64,000 nt of DNA from Rhodococcus triatomae (GTDB taxonomy: Bacteria; Actinomycetota; Actinomycetes; Mycobacteriales; Mycobacteriaceae), in NCBI RefSeq assembly GCF_014217785.1, contig NZ_CP048814.1, positions 2,666,001 to 2,730,000 of the forward strand. Reading direction: 5' to 3'. The position numbers and the translations under genes are program-made. Position 1 is the stretch's first letter. Each line of letters begins with the position of its first letter. Below are positions 23,338-31,756 of this stretch, in pieces. The notes beneath the pieces were generated by a model. The model saw nothing but the letters and a program-made list of their open reading frames with translations. It made no database searches and had not been told where the DNA came from.

Positions 23338-24505
23338 GCTCTGGAAGAGAGCGAGCTACCGCCCGGCCGACGGACCGGACACCGCGCCGGATGCGCCGCT
23401 GTGGCAGGCCGCGCAGGTCTTCCGCCTCATCACCCTGCTGTACGCGATCAGCTATCACATCGCGTCCGTGCCGTTCTACACCCACCAGACGCTCAGCTGG
23501 GTGGTGGTCGCGATCATGGCGGCGTGGTCCGGCGTCTCGGCGGTGCTGCTCTCCCGCGGCGCCGTGCCGCGATACCAGGTCGTCCTCGCGGACCAGATCG
23601 TCGCGATCGGTGCGATGTGCGCGACGCGGGTGGTCGCCGACCACGCCTGGTACAGCGAACACCAGACCCTGCCGACGACGTTGTGGGTCACCAATGCGGT
23701 GATCTCGGCTGCCGTTCTGGGCGGACCGTGGCTCGGGATCGCTTCGGCCACACTGATGGCCGGTGTCAGTGCGGTGGTGCGCGATCAGATCAACTGGGAT
23801 CTGTGGCGAGACGCGACCGCCCCCGTCCTGTGGTCGGTCGGGCTCGCACTCGGGATGGCGACGCTCACCTCGCGACGGGCCCAGGCCCAGCTCGAGCACG
23901 CGGTGAAACTCGCTGCCGCGGCGGAAGAACGGGAGCGGCTGGCCCGCGAGGTGCACGACGGGGTTCTCCAGGTGCTCGCCCTGGTGAGTCGTCGGGGAAA
24001 CGAGATCGGCGGACCGGCAAGGGAACTCGCCGAGATGGCGAGCGAGCAGGAGACGGCGTTGCGGACGTTGATCTCGGGGATCCGGGAACCGGTCGACGTC
24101 GGCCCGGACGTCGACGTCCGGCAGCTGTTCGCCACCAGAGGGTCCGCGAACGTCTCGGTGGCGATGCCCGCAGAACCGGTGATGCTGGCGCGGGCGCGGG
24201 CCAAGGAACTCACCGCCGTCATCGACACCGCGCTCTCGAACGTCGCCCGCCACGCCGGTGCCGGGGCACGGGCCTACGTCCTGCTCGAGGACCTCGGCGA
24301 GGATCTGGTGGTCACGGTGCGCGACGACGGTGTCGGCATCGCCCCGGGCAGGCTGGAGCAGGCCGAGGCGGAAGGCCGCATGGGAGTATCGAAGTCGATC
24401 CTGGGGCGGGTCGAGTCGCTGGGTGGGGCGGCGACGCTCGACACCGAGCCGGGGCAGGGCACCGAATGGGAGATCCAGGTACCGAAGGGAACGCCGGGGC
24501 AGTGA
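23297..24505 (+). CDS. Sensor histidine kinase (NarL-type partner, MacS-like)
   Basis: A 402-residue membrane kinase. An N-terminal part with about five helices (QVFRLITLLYAISYHIASVP, WVVVAIMAAWSGVSAVLL, WVTNAVISAAVLGGPWLGIA) is followed by a HisKA_3 dimerisation domain EERERLAREVHDGVLQVLAL with the phospho-accepting His, and an HATPase domain (N-box DTALSNVARHAG, G1 VRDDGVGIAPG, G2 GRMGVSKSILGRVE, TEPGQGTEWEI). It should phosphorylate the response regulator encoded next. Start ATG 23297 lies inside the previous gene. The signal is unknown; coupling with a transporter suggests envelope sensing. Confidence 0.88.
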   Translation: MTAIRTATRTQGSELWKRASYRPADGPDTAPDAPLWQAAQVFRLITLLYAISYHIASVPFYTHQTLSWVVVAIMAAWSGVSAVLLSRGAVPRYQVVLADQIVAIGAMCATRVVADHAWYSEHQTLPTTLWVTNAVISAAVLGGPWLGIASATLMAGVSAVVRDQINWDLWRDATAPVLWSVGLALGMATLTSRRAQAQLEHAVKLAAAAEERERLAREVHDGVLQVLALVSRRGNEIGGPARELAEMASEQETALRTLISGIREPVDVGPDVDVRQLFATRGSANVSVAMPAEPVMLARARAKELTAVIDTALSNVARHAGAGARAYVLLEDLGEDLVVTVRDDGVGIAPGRLEQAEAEGRMGVSKSILGRVESLGGAATLDTEPGQGTEWEIQVPKGTPGQ

Positions 24506-25206
24506 CCGGACAGCAGAACGAGACCGTGCCGCAGGGAGAACCGGGCCGGACCGGCTCGGACGCGATCACCGTGATGGTCGTGGACGACCACCCGATGTGG
24601 CGCGACGCCGTCGCCAGGGACCTCGAGAACGCCGGCTTCGCGGTGGTCGCCACCGCGGACGGAATGGGGGCCGCCCGGCGTAGGGCAGCGGCGGCGCAGC
24701 CCGACGTCGTACTGATGGACATGCACCTTCCCGACGGCACCGGGGCCGCGGCGACCGCGCAGGTGCTCGACGCGTCCCCACGCAGTCGGGTGCTGGTGTT
24801 GTCCGCGTCGTCCGAGCGTGACGACGTCCTCGAGGCCGTGAAGGCGGGTGCCTGCGGCTACCTCGTCAAGAGTGCGTCCGCGGAGGAGCTGATCGGGGCG
24901 GTGCGGTCCACCGCCGACGGGCAGGCGGTGTTCACGCCCGGTCTGGCCGGGCTGGTGCTCGGCGAGTACCGGCGCATGTCGGCGGACACGTCGAATCCGG
25001 ACGTGGACGCCACCCCGGTGCTGACGCCGCGGGAGACCGAGGTGCTGCGACTGGTCGCGAAGGGGCTCAGTGCCAAACAGATCGCGACCCGGCTGAGCCT
25101 GAGTCACCGCACGGTCGAGAACCACGTGCAGGCCACGCTCCGGAAGCTGCAGCTCGCCAACCGGGTCGAGCTGGCCCGGTACGCGATCGAGCAGGGACTC
25201 GAGTGA
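24502..25206 (+). CDS. NarL/FixJ family response regulator
   Basis: A 234-residue regulator with an N-terminal receiver (VMVVDDHPMWRDAVARDLEN, phospho-acceptor Asp in VVLMDMHLPDGTG, VLSASS, then YLVKSASAEEL) and a C-terminal LuxR-type helix-turn-helix (LTPRETEVLRLVAKGLSAKQ, LSLSHRTVENHVQATL). GTG 24502 overlaps the kinase stop by four bases (GTGA), indicating translational coupling. It probably regulates this operon or envelope genes; targets cannot be read from the sequence. Confidence 0.92.
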   Translation: MTGQQNETVPQGEPGRTGSDAITVMVVDDHPMWRDAVARDLENAGFAVVATADGMGAARRRAAAAQPDVVLMDMHLPDGTGAAATAQVLDASPRSRVLVLSASSERDDVLEAVKAGACGYLVKSASAEELIGAVRSTADGQAVFTPGLAGLVLGEYRRMSADTSNPDVDATPVLTPRETEVLRLVAKGLSAKQIATRLSLSHRTVENHVQATLRKLQLANRVELARYAIEQGLE

Positions 25207-25276
25207 CCCGTCGCTACCGAGACCCTCGAGCGACCGGTCACTCCGGGACATCCGTGCCTGTTCCGGCGCGCAGGCC

Positions 25277-25282
25277 TATCCT
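25277..25282 (+). promoter_or_regulatory. -10 element TATCCT before the DUF1707 gene
   Basis: TATCCT is 7 bases before ATG 25290, with no Shine-Dalgarno sequence; predicts an internal leaderless promoter within the operon. Confidence 0.4.
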
Positions 25283-25289
25283 GGCAGGT

Positions 25290-25976
25290 ATGGAGGCGAG
25301 GAATCTGCGGGTGTCCGATGCGGAACGTGAACACGTCGGCGAGTTGCTCCAGCGTGCCGTGGGGCAGGGAATGCTGTCGCTGGGCGAGTTCACCGAGCGG
25401 ATGGACACGGCGCTGGCCGCCAAGACCCGCGGCGAGCTGAACGCCGTGCTCGTCGACCTCCCCGGTGTGCAGCTCTCGCCCGAGTACCTGCCCGCACCCG
25501 ATCCGGTGCACGTACCGCCCCCGGTGCCGCACTCCGTCCAGCACCCGCCGCTCCCGCACTCCCCGCACCCGCCGGTGCCACCCGGCCTGCCGCCGCACGC
25601 GGCCCCGCAGACCGTCGTCAAGGGACGGATGTCGTCGGTGGACCGCAGCGGTCGATGGACGGTGCCCCCGGAACTGCTGGTGGACAGCAAGATGTCCAAC
25701 GTCAGCCTCGACTTCACCCGAGCGGTGATGTCCACCCAGGTGGTGCACCTGACGATCGACGACTACTGCAGCTCCATCTCCCTCACAGTGCCCCCCGAGG
25801 CGACCGCCGACATCAACGGCATCGAGACCATCGGCGCCACCGCGTCGAGCAAGGTCCGCACCGGCCCGCCGTACGGGCCGCTGCACCTGGTGGTGCACGG
25901 CAAGGTCCGGTTCGGCACCGTCAACGTGCGCTACCCGCTCGGGACGACCATCCGGCGCATGTTCGGCCGCGGCTGA
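25290..25976 (+). CDS. DUF1707 domain protein with cell-wall-active-type C-terminus
   Basis: A 228-residue protein. The N-terminal DUF1707 motif is NLRVSDAEREHVGELLQRAVGQGMLSLGEFTERMDTALAAKTRGEL. A His/Pro-rich linker (PHSVQHPPLPHSPHPPVPPG) follows, then a beta-rich domain (SSVDRSGRWTVPPELLVDSKMSNVSLDF, GTVNVRYPLG) like the LiaF/DUF2154 proteins that modulate cell-wall stress two-component systems. Its place directly after a kinase and response regulator supports such a role. ATG 25290 is chosen; GTG 25203, overlapping the regulator stop, would give a longer N-terminus that the family does not have. Confidence 0.8.
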   Translation: MEARNLRVSDAEREHVGELLQRAVGQGMLSLGEFTERMDTALAAKTRGELNAVLVDLPGVQLSPEYLPAPDPVHVPPPVPHSVQHPPLPHSPHPPVPPGLPPHAAPQTVVKGRMSSVDRSGRWTVPPELLVDSKMSNVSLDFTRAVMSTQVVHLTIDDYCSSISLTVPPEATADINGIETIGATASSKVRTGPPYGPLHLVVHGKVRFGTVNVRYPLGTTIRRMFGRG

Positions 25977-26033
25977 CGCGACCGGCAGGCCGCGGCCGTT
26001 CCCGTGACCGCCGGGTATCCCCTCACCGTCCTC

Positions 26034-26047
26034 GAGTAGGTCTACTC
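26034..26047. promoter_or_regulatory. Palindrome GAGTAG-GT-CTACTC upstream of the DUF2339 gene
   Basis: A perfect 6+6 bp inverted repeat 36 bp before ATG 26083, at a position suited to a dimeric repressor. No cognate regulator can be named. Confidence 0.4.
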
Positions 26048-26082
26048 ATGTGCCCGGCGGCGCAGGCGAGAACGATGAGTAC

Positions 26083-27954
26083 ATGTCTGTCGATCCTCGT
26101 CTCGTGGCACAGCTGTCGGCCGATACCGCGTCGCTGAACTGGCAGCTACGCCGATTCGGCGAGAACCTGGCGGTCCTGCAGCACCAACTGGCGGGTGCGC
26201 CCGTCGTCTCCGCTGCCGCGCCCCCGATGTATCGGCCACCGGCGCCGACCCACCCACCGGTGCCGATGGCTCCACCGATGGCGTCTGCACCCAGGGTGGC
26301 ACCGCCTCCGGCCGGCGCACCGCCGCGAACCGGGCCCCCGGGGCCCGGACGGATGCCCGCGCCCGCCCGGTCGCCGCTTCCCACCCCGACGCCGTGGTGG
26401 CAGCGCGAGGGCGCCGTGAGCAAGGTCCTCGCTGCCGCCGGTGGTGTCGTCACCCTCATCGGGGTCGTGATGATGCTGGTCCTCGCTGCCCAGTCCGGGT
26501 TCTTCGGGCCGGTGCCGCGCGTGGTGGGTGGAGCGGTGCTGTCGTTCGTCTTGGTGGCGGCCGGAATCCGGGTGCACGCCCGGCCCGGCGGCAGGTACGG
26601 CGCGATCGCGCTCGCCACGACGGGGTTCGCAGGCCTGTACTTCGACATCATGGCGGTGTCGGTCGTCTACGAGTGGATTCCCGTGCCGTTGGCCCTGGCC
26701 GTCGCGCTGGTCGTGGCGGGAGCCGGTGTCGCGCTCGCCGCACACTGGGACGTGCAGGCACTCGCGGTGGCGCTGATCGGTGCGATCGCGATTCTCGGGG
26801 CGGTCGTGACGGACGGCGTGACGCTGACCCTGGTCGCGTTCCTCCTGGTGGTCCAGCTCGCGCCGTTCCCGGCGCAGTGGTACCGGCGCTGGCGTTCCCT
26901 GTCGGTCGTCCGTACGGTTCCGGTGGTTCTGGCCCTGATCGCCGTCGTGGTGTCGACGGGCGGATACCCCGACGCGGATGCCTGGTGGGCCCTCGGTGCC
27001 GCGGCGGCGGTGGCGCTCCTCGGTCTGGCGAGTGCCGTCACCCTGACGGCGCGCGATCCGGAGGACGTCGGGTCGAGCGTGGCGTGCGCCCTCGCCGCGG
27101 TGCCGATCCTCGCGGTCGGTACCGCCTTCCCGCCGCTCGGGGGCGCGGTGATCGCACTGGTGACGGCGGTGGTCCTGTTCACGGTCGTCGCCTTCGCCAC
27201 CCGCATCCCCGGCGCGTTGCAGACCGTGGTGGCCGGTGTCGCGACGGTCGCACTGCTCGAGGTGTGCCTGTTCGTCGGCGGTGGCTCGTTGTCCGCGGTG
27301 CTGCTGCTGGGTAACGCGGCGGTGTTCCTGGAACTCGCCCGGCAGGTGCGTTCCCGCCTCGTCCTCGGCTCGGGTCTGGTGTTCCTGGCCGCCGGTGGGC
27401 TCGCCTATGCGGTCACCGTCCCGCCCGAGGCCCTGGTCGAATCCCGCGAGGCGATCGACGTCCTCGGCGCGGGTGCCGTGGCGGCGAGTGTGGCGCTCGC
27501 GATCTCGGCCTTCCTCGCCGTACGCGGTGCCCGTTCGCTGGGGCTGGTGGGCGACGACTCGGTGGGCGTGCTCTACGCGGTGGCAGGCGGGGCCGCGCTG
27601 TACGGGGCCACCGCGACGGCGGTGACGATCGGGACGTCGGTGAGCCCGACGAGCACCGGATTCGTCGCCGGTCACTGCGCCGCCACGATTCTGTGGATGC
27701 TGACCGCCACCGGCTCGATCGTGTTCGGGCTCCACACCCCGGCGCATCGCCGGACCGCGATCGGCGCCGGGCTGGTGCTCGCCGGCGCGGCGCTGGTGAA
27801 ACTGTTCTTCTTCGACCTCGCGACCCTCGACGGTATGTTCCGGGTCGCGGCATTCCTCGTCGCCGGCTTGCTGTTGCTCTTCGCCGCAGCGCATTTCGGT
27901 CGTCGCATGAGCACGCCGGGAGACTCCGGCAGTCCTCCCGGCTCCGCCGCCTGA
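26083..27954 (+). CDS. DUF2339 polytopic membrane protein
   Basis: A 623-residue protein. A short N-terminal helix (LVAQLSADTASLNWQLRRFG) and a Pro/Ala-rich linker precede roughly 18 hydrophobic helices (VVTLIGVVMMLVLAAQ, LAVALVVAGAGVALAAHW and so on to AAFLVAGLLLLFAAAHFG). EGAVSKVLAAAGGVVTLIGVVM and the C-terminal LVKLFFFDLATLDGMFRV are typical of DUF2339 (YccC-like) proteins. Function unknown. ATG 26083 (MSVDPRLVAQ) is preferred; GTG 26050 is in frame. Converges on the lipase gene, separated by a long hairpin. Confidence 0.82.
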   Translation: MSVDPRLVAQLSADTASLNWQLRRFGENLAVLQHQLAGAPVVSAAAPPMYRPPAPTHPPVPMAPPMASAPRVAPPPAGAPPRTGPPGPGRMPAPARSPLPTPTPWWQREGAVSKVLAAAGGVVTLIGVVMMLVLAAQSGFFGPVPRVVGGAVLSFVLVAAGIRVHARPGGRYGAIALATTGFAGLYFDIMAVSVVYEWIPVPLALAVALVVAGAGVALAAHWDVQALAVALIGAIAILGAVVTDGVTLTLVAFLLVVQLAPFPAQWYRRWRSLSVVRTVPVVLALIAVVVSTGGYPDADAWWALGAAAAVALLGLASAVTLTARDPEDVGSSVACALAAVPILAVGTAFPPLGGAVIALVTAVVLFTVVAFATRIPGALQTVVAGVATVALLEVCLFVGGGSLSAVLLLGNAAVFLELARQVRSRLVLGSGLVFLAAGGLAYAVTVPPEALVESREAIDVLGAGAVAASVALAISAFLAVRGARSLGLVGDDSVGVLYAVAGGAALYGATATAVTIGTSVSPTSTGFVAGHCAATILWMLTATGSIVFGLHTPAHRRTAIGAGLVLAGAALVKLFFFDLATLDGMFRVAAFLVAGLLLLFAAAHFGRRMSTPGDSGSPPGSAA

Positions 27955-27983
27955 TCCCGTCCCTCGTCGGGTGGGCGAAAGCT

Positions 27984-28040
27984 GTTGGGACGATGTCACA
28001 TCGGATCGATCTGACGAAACCGGTGTGACATCGTGCCAAC
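27984..28040. repeat. 50-bp hairpin repeat, copy 1 (between convergent genes)
   Basis: GTTGGGACGATGTCACATCGG (27984-28004) pairs with 28020-28040 with 19 of 21 matches around a 15-base loop ATCGATCTGACGAAA. Arms and loop closely match the element at 50284-50332. It lies between the convergent DUF2339 and lipase stops and probably ends both transcripts. Confidence 0.75.
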
Positions 28041-28050
28041 GGAGGGAGGG

Positions 28051-29376
28051 TCAGTCGAACGAGCAACCCTGCGCCGGACGGTCCCCGAGCTGGTCGACGA
28101 GATGGCGCATCACGGTGTCGTCGACGTATCCGTCGATGATCTGAGGCCCGAAGTGATTCGGCAGCGTCGTTCCAGGGGCGATCGGGGGCAGGTGATTGGT
28201 CCGGAAGGTCACCGAGGCGCCACCGGCACACCAGTCCTCGGCCAACTGTCGAGCCTGTCCGTACGGGACGCTGTCGTCGTTGATGCCACTGGTGATGATC
28301 ACCGGGGCCGTCGGAGTGAGGCGGCCGATGCGCTGCTCGTCGAGGACAGGCTTCGCCTCCGGGATCTCGGACAGCCAGTCGAGGAGGCTGCGACCGTCGA
28401 CTGTCAACGTGTCGGTCCGGAGGAACGGCCGCGAGAAGATGACGTCGCCGATGCACTCGGACTCCAACGCTTTCAGCGTCGCGCGGCCCTCGGTGGTGAG
28501 CACCTCGGCCATCCGGCGTTCGAGTACGGGGTAGCGGTCCGCCAGGCCGTTCAGCGTGAAGCCGATCGCTCCGCCGATGAGGCTCCCGTCGACCTGCGCG
28601 AGGACGGCAGTGAGGTCCGCGACCGGTCCTCCCGCCCACACGCCCCGCAGATCGAGTTCGGGTGCGTAGCTGGGCTGCAACTCGGCCGCCGCGGCGGTGG
28701 CGCCGCCACCCTGCGAGTAACCCCAGAACAGGAGTGGGGTCTCGGGTCCGGTGCCGGACAGGGTGTTCGCGGCCCGCGCTGCATCGAGGACGGCGTGCGC
28801 ACTCTCACGCCGGTTGACGTAGGTGTGGATTCCGGGTGTGCCGAGACCGATGTAGTCGGTGACGAACACGCGCGCTCCCCGAGCCGTCCACAGTGCGGTG
28901 GAGACCGCTTCCTGGTTGACCGAGATCGAGGGGATGCCGGGGTCGACGTCGACGTGCACGCCGTTGGCGAAGGCGACGGACGGCGCGCACTTGTCGCCCT
29001 GGCCGACGGTGCCGGGCGCGATGATCACGGTCGGTCGTTCACCCGGCCCGGTCCAGGGAGCTGACGAATCGACGTACACCCCGGTCACGGCCACCGGAAC
29101 GTCGTCCTGGGTACGGGAGGTGAACATCACCCGCTCGGCGCTCACCGGCCAGGTGCCGCCGTCGGTCGGCGGCAGCGCCAGCACGGGCAGCGGCTCGGAC
29201 TTCAGGATCGATCCGCGGGCCTCGGCGAGTTGTGCCGGGGGAAGGTAGAAGTCGTCGACCGGCGCTCCCGCCGCGGGTGGTGCCGTCAGCGCTGTCACAG
29301 CAGCGGCTCCGGCACATGCGACCGTGGCGGTGGCGACGGCGCGCCGGAGCCGGTGCGCCCAGGTTCGTGCGGACAT
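28051..29376 (-). CDS. Secreted lipase (LIP family, PF03583)
   Basis: A 441-residue protein with a signal peptide (RLRRAVATATVACAGAAAVT then PPAAGAPVDD). The secretory lipase fold follows: LPPAQLAEARGSILKSEPLP, PTVIIAPGTVGQGDKCAPS, VFVTDYIGLGTPGIHTYVNR, nucleophile elbow LLFWGYSQGGGATAAA (Ser), SGINDDSVPYGQ (acid) and NHFGPQIIDGY (His). Members hydrolyse triacylglycerols or other esters outside the cell. ATG 29376 follows GAAGAGA; the frame is open to 29460 without support. The cholesterol oxidase gene lies just upstream on the same strand (61-bp gap), so the two may be co-expressed for use of host or environmental lipids. Confidence 0.88.
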   Translation of the reverse strand: MSARTWAHRLRRAVATATVACAGAAAVTALTAPPAAGAPVDDFYLPPAQLAEARGSILKSEPLPVLALPPTDGGTWPVSAERVMFTSRTQDDVPVAVTGVYVDSSAPWTGPGERPTVIIAPGTVGQGDKCAPSVAFANGVHVDVDPGIPSISVNQEAVSTALWTARGARVFVTDYIGLGTPGIHTYVNRRESAHAVLDAARAANTLSGTGPETPLLFWGYSQGGGATAAAAELQPSYAPELDLRGVWAGGPVADLTAVLAQVDGSLIGGAIGFTLNGLADRYPVLERRMAEVLTTEGRATLKALESECIGDVIFSRPFLRTDTLTVDGRSLLDWLSEIPEAKPVLDEQRIGRLTPTAPVIITSGINDDSVPYGQARQLAEDWCAGGASVTFRTNHLPPIAPGTTLPNHFGPQIIDGYVDDTVMRHLVDQLGDRPAQGCSFD

Positions 29377-29437
29377 CGATGTCTCTTCTCGTTCGTAGGG
29401 ACGAGTGGGTGGTGCAGGGGTTTCAGGTGATGGGATT

Positions 29438-31039
29438 TCAGATGATTCGGCCGATGTCACGGGACACGATGTCGGCGAGCGCGTACTCGGCCAGTGCGGC
29501 GATCGTCATCGAGGGGTTGCAGGCCGCGGCCGTGCCCGGCATGAGCGCGCCGTCGAGCACGTACAGTCCGCGTTGGCCCAGCACCCTGCCCGACAGGTCG
29601 CAGACCTTGCCGATGTTGGCCCCGCCCAGTGGATGCCAGGTGGAGTTGACGATCGCGTTCGTATCGGTGAGCATGCCCGACGGGCCGGCGATCCTCTCGG
29701 CGGTGGGTGCGATCGCGGTGCGCAGGATCCAGTCGTCTCCCCCACGCGGCCATTCGAGGACGGCCTGGCCGGAACGGGAGTCGAAGCGGAATCGCCCACG
29801 GTCGTTGCTCACGCCGTATCCGACGAGGACGGTGCTGTGTGTGTCGACGGACAGCGACGGGAGGGATGCCTGGATGACGGTGTGTGCCTGTGCGGGCGTG
29901 TCCCAGTTCAGGCTTCCGTACACGACCGGACCGCCTTGCGACACACCGAAGTCGGCGCCCGGATCCGTCCACAGGTAGATGCGGTCGGCATTGGTTCCCC
30001 AGTGCATTCCGAGATCGTCGGGTAGGTCCGGCACCAATCCGGTCGCCGAGGCACGGACGAGGAGTTTGGTGGTGTTGATGCTCCCCGCCGCCATGACGAG
30101 GGTCGGCGTCGTGACGACGATCTTCTCGAGAACGTTTCCCCCGGTGTCGATTCGATCGACGTGGACGTTCCATCGTCCGTCACCGGCACGCTCGATGTCC
30201 GTGACCTCGTGCAGGGTGCGGACCTCCGCTCGGCCGGTGGCCTCGGCCTCGGCGATGTAGGTGACGTCGATCGAGTGCTTGCCGCCGTTGTTGACCCCCA
30301 GCGCGCCGTCTCCGTTCGTGTACGACGGCTTCATCTCACCCCGGAGTTCGGCGAGGGCGTAGTTCCAGTCGATGGGCATCGGGATCTTCGCGAGGGGGAG
30401 CCCGGCTCGGCGCACGTTCTCCGCGAAGACGCGCGGCGCCCGGTAGTCGGGGGAGTCGACCAGTTCGTCCGGTGCGACGGCGAGACGCAGCATGCGTGCC
30501 ACCGTCGGGTAGTGGATCTCGTTCATCGCCGCCCAGTCGATGTCCGAGGGAAACCACTCGTAGAAGACCTCTTCGGCCGGTTGCAGCGTCATGCCCTGAT
30601 AGACGAGGGAGCCGCCACCGACACCCGAGGTGCAGAGCGCGGTCATGTTCTCTCCGGTGACTGCCTCCACCAGTCCGACGTACGGGTCGAATGCCACTGG
30701 GCGACCGAAGAGTTCGGGACTCGAGCGATACCAGAGCGCCCGCTTGTCCAGATTGGTCGGCGTGGGGAAGGTGTCCGAGTTCGGGCCGGTGGGCCAGCGC
30801 CGTCCGCGTTCGAGGACCAGGGTCTGCACGCCCGCCTGGGCGAGGCGCAGGGCGGCGACGCCTCCGCCGAACCCGGAACCGACGATGACGACCCGATGCT
30901 CCTCCCTGGATGTCGGGATGCCGCGAACCCGGGCCCCGATGCCGGTGGCAGCGGCTGCGGACGATGCTCCGGCCAGCCCGATCCCGGCGGCGACCGTGGA
31001 GGTCAGGAACGTTCTGCGGGTGATACTGCGCATGGACAC
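29438..31039 (-). CDS. Cholesterol oxidase (class I, GMC type), Tat-exported
   Basis: A 533-residue flavoenzyme beginning MSMRSITRRTFLTSTVAAGI, with a twin-arginine signal and a cleavage region at ASSAAAATG. The FAD-binding VVIVGSGFGGGVAALRLA is followed by SGVGGGSLVYQGM. The C-terminal HPLGG (catalytic His) and GLYVLDGALMP/CNPSMTIAALAE (with the conserved Asn) match class I cholesterol oxidases, which oxidise and isomerise cholesterol to cholest-4-en-3-one. The R. equi ChoE enzyme is the likely relative; another 3-hydroxysteroid could be the substrate. GTG 31039 is exactly where the predicted transcript begins, so the mRNA is leaderless. A TetR gene is upstream. Confidence 0.82.
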   Translation of the reverse strand: MSMRSITRRTFLTSTVAAGIGLAGASSAAAATGIGARVRGIPTSREEHRVVIVGSGFGGGVAALRLAQAGVQTLVLERGRRWPTGPNSDTFPTPTNLDKRALWYRSSPELFGRPVAFDPYVGLVEAVTGENMTALCTSGVGGGSLVYQGMTLQPAEEVFYEWFPSDIDWAAMNEIHYPTVARMLRLAVAPDELVDSPDYRAPRVFAENVRRAGLPLAKIPMPIDWNYALAELRGEMKPSYTNGDGALGVNNGGKHSIDVTYIAEAEATGRAEVRTLHEVTDIERAGDGRWNVHVDRIDTGGNVLEKIVVTTPTLVMAAGSINTTKLLVRASATGLVPDLPDDLGMHWGTNADRIYLWTDPGADFGVSQGGPVVYGSLNWDTPAQAHTVIQASLPSLSVDTHSTVLVGYGVSNDRGRFRFDSRSGQAVLEWPRGGDDWILRTAIAPTAERIAGPSGMLTDTNAIVNSTWHPLGGANIGKVCDLSGRVLGQRGLYVLDGALMPGTAAACNPSMTIAALAEYALADIVSRDIGRII

Positions 31040-31046
31040 GAGGAGA

Positions 31047-31076
31047 AAACTAGACGCTTCTGGATGATAGTGTCAA
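31047..31076 (-). promoter_or_regulatory. Promoter of the cholesterol oxidase gene (leaderless)
   Basis: On the minus strand: perfect -35 TTGACA (31076-31071), 18-base spacer, -10 TAGTTT (31052-31047), then 7 bases to GTG 31039. GACACTATCATCC with a partial GCGTC mate within the spacer could be a site for the TetR protein encoded upstream. Confidence 0.6.
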
Positions 31077-31137
31077 GAATCACGCGGCAAAGAGTCACCC
31101 GGCGAGGCGGCAGGAGCCCGGCTGAAGGCCGGGGTGA

Positions 31138-31695
31138 TCACTCCTCCACGGATGCGGCGAATGCCGGCGCCAGCCACCTGCCCAGGAAGCGGCGCAGGTC
31201 CTCGTCCGTGCGGACGGACGGGTCGTCGAAACACACTGCGGACCAGCCCAGGTGGACGGAGATGTCGACGATGTCGTCCAGCCGGAGCGCGGTCTCGGGG
31301 AACAACTCCTGCAACGGGGACAGAAGGCGGAGCCCTACTGCCCGCGCCCGATCCAGTGCGCCCGCATCGAAGAGTGGGTTGTCGCCGTCGGTACGCAGGA
31401 GGGCGGCCAGGACCGGATCGGACCGCACGATGGTCCGGCACGCGACGATCAGATCCACGACGTAGTCGGCGGGAGTGGGCGCGGTGCGCAGCCGTTCGTG
31501 CACGCCGTCGACGATCTCGGTCAGGTGCTCGGCGACGGCCTGGGACACCAGGTCCTCGCGGGTACCGAAGATGGAGTAGACGGTCTGCCTCGTCACGCCG
31601 GCGGTCTGGGCGACCGACGCTATCGTGACGCCGGAGAACCCGGACCGGGCGATGACGTCTCGCACCGCATCGAGAATCTTGTTCCGTGACCGCAT
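31138..31695 (-). CDS. TetR family regulator
   Basis: A 185-residue protein with the helix-turn-helix NKILDAVRDVIARSGFSGVTIASVAQTAGVTRQTVYSIFGTREDL and a ligand-binding C-terminal domain (RFLGRWLAPAF at the end). It lies on the same strand directly upstream of the cholesterol oxidase gene (98-bp gap) and may repress it. ATG 31695 is chosen because GATAAT ends 6 bases before it (leaderless); GTG 31719 is the alternative. Effector unknown. Confidence 0.87.
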   Translation of the reverse strand: MRSRNKILDAVRDVIARSGFSGVTIASVAQTAGVTRQTVYSIFGTREDLVSQAVAEHLTEIVDGVHERLRTAPTPADYVVDLIVACRTIVRSDPVLAALLRTDGDNPLFDAGALDRARAVGLRLLSPLQELFPETALRLDDIVDISVHLGWSAVCFDDPSVRTDEDLRRFLGRWLAPAFAASVEE

Positions 31696-31701
31696 CGATC
31701 C

Positions 31702-31707
31702 ATTATC
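31702..31707 (-). promoter_or_regulatory. -10 element GATAAT, leaderless start of the TetR gene
   Basis: GATAAT (5 of 6 to TATAAT) is separated by GGATCG from ATG 31695 on the minus strand. Confidence 0.4.
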
Positions 31708-31756
31708 GGCGACCGGCACCGGACCGTCCGCGTGGCCCGTGCCGATCGGCCGCCCG

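Noticed and set aside
26146-27999. 617-codon minus-strand ORF opposite the DUF2339 gene
   Set aside because: Antisense shadow; extreme Arg/His/Gln/Asp composition and no motif.
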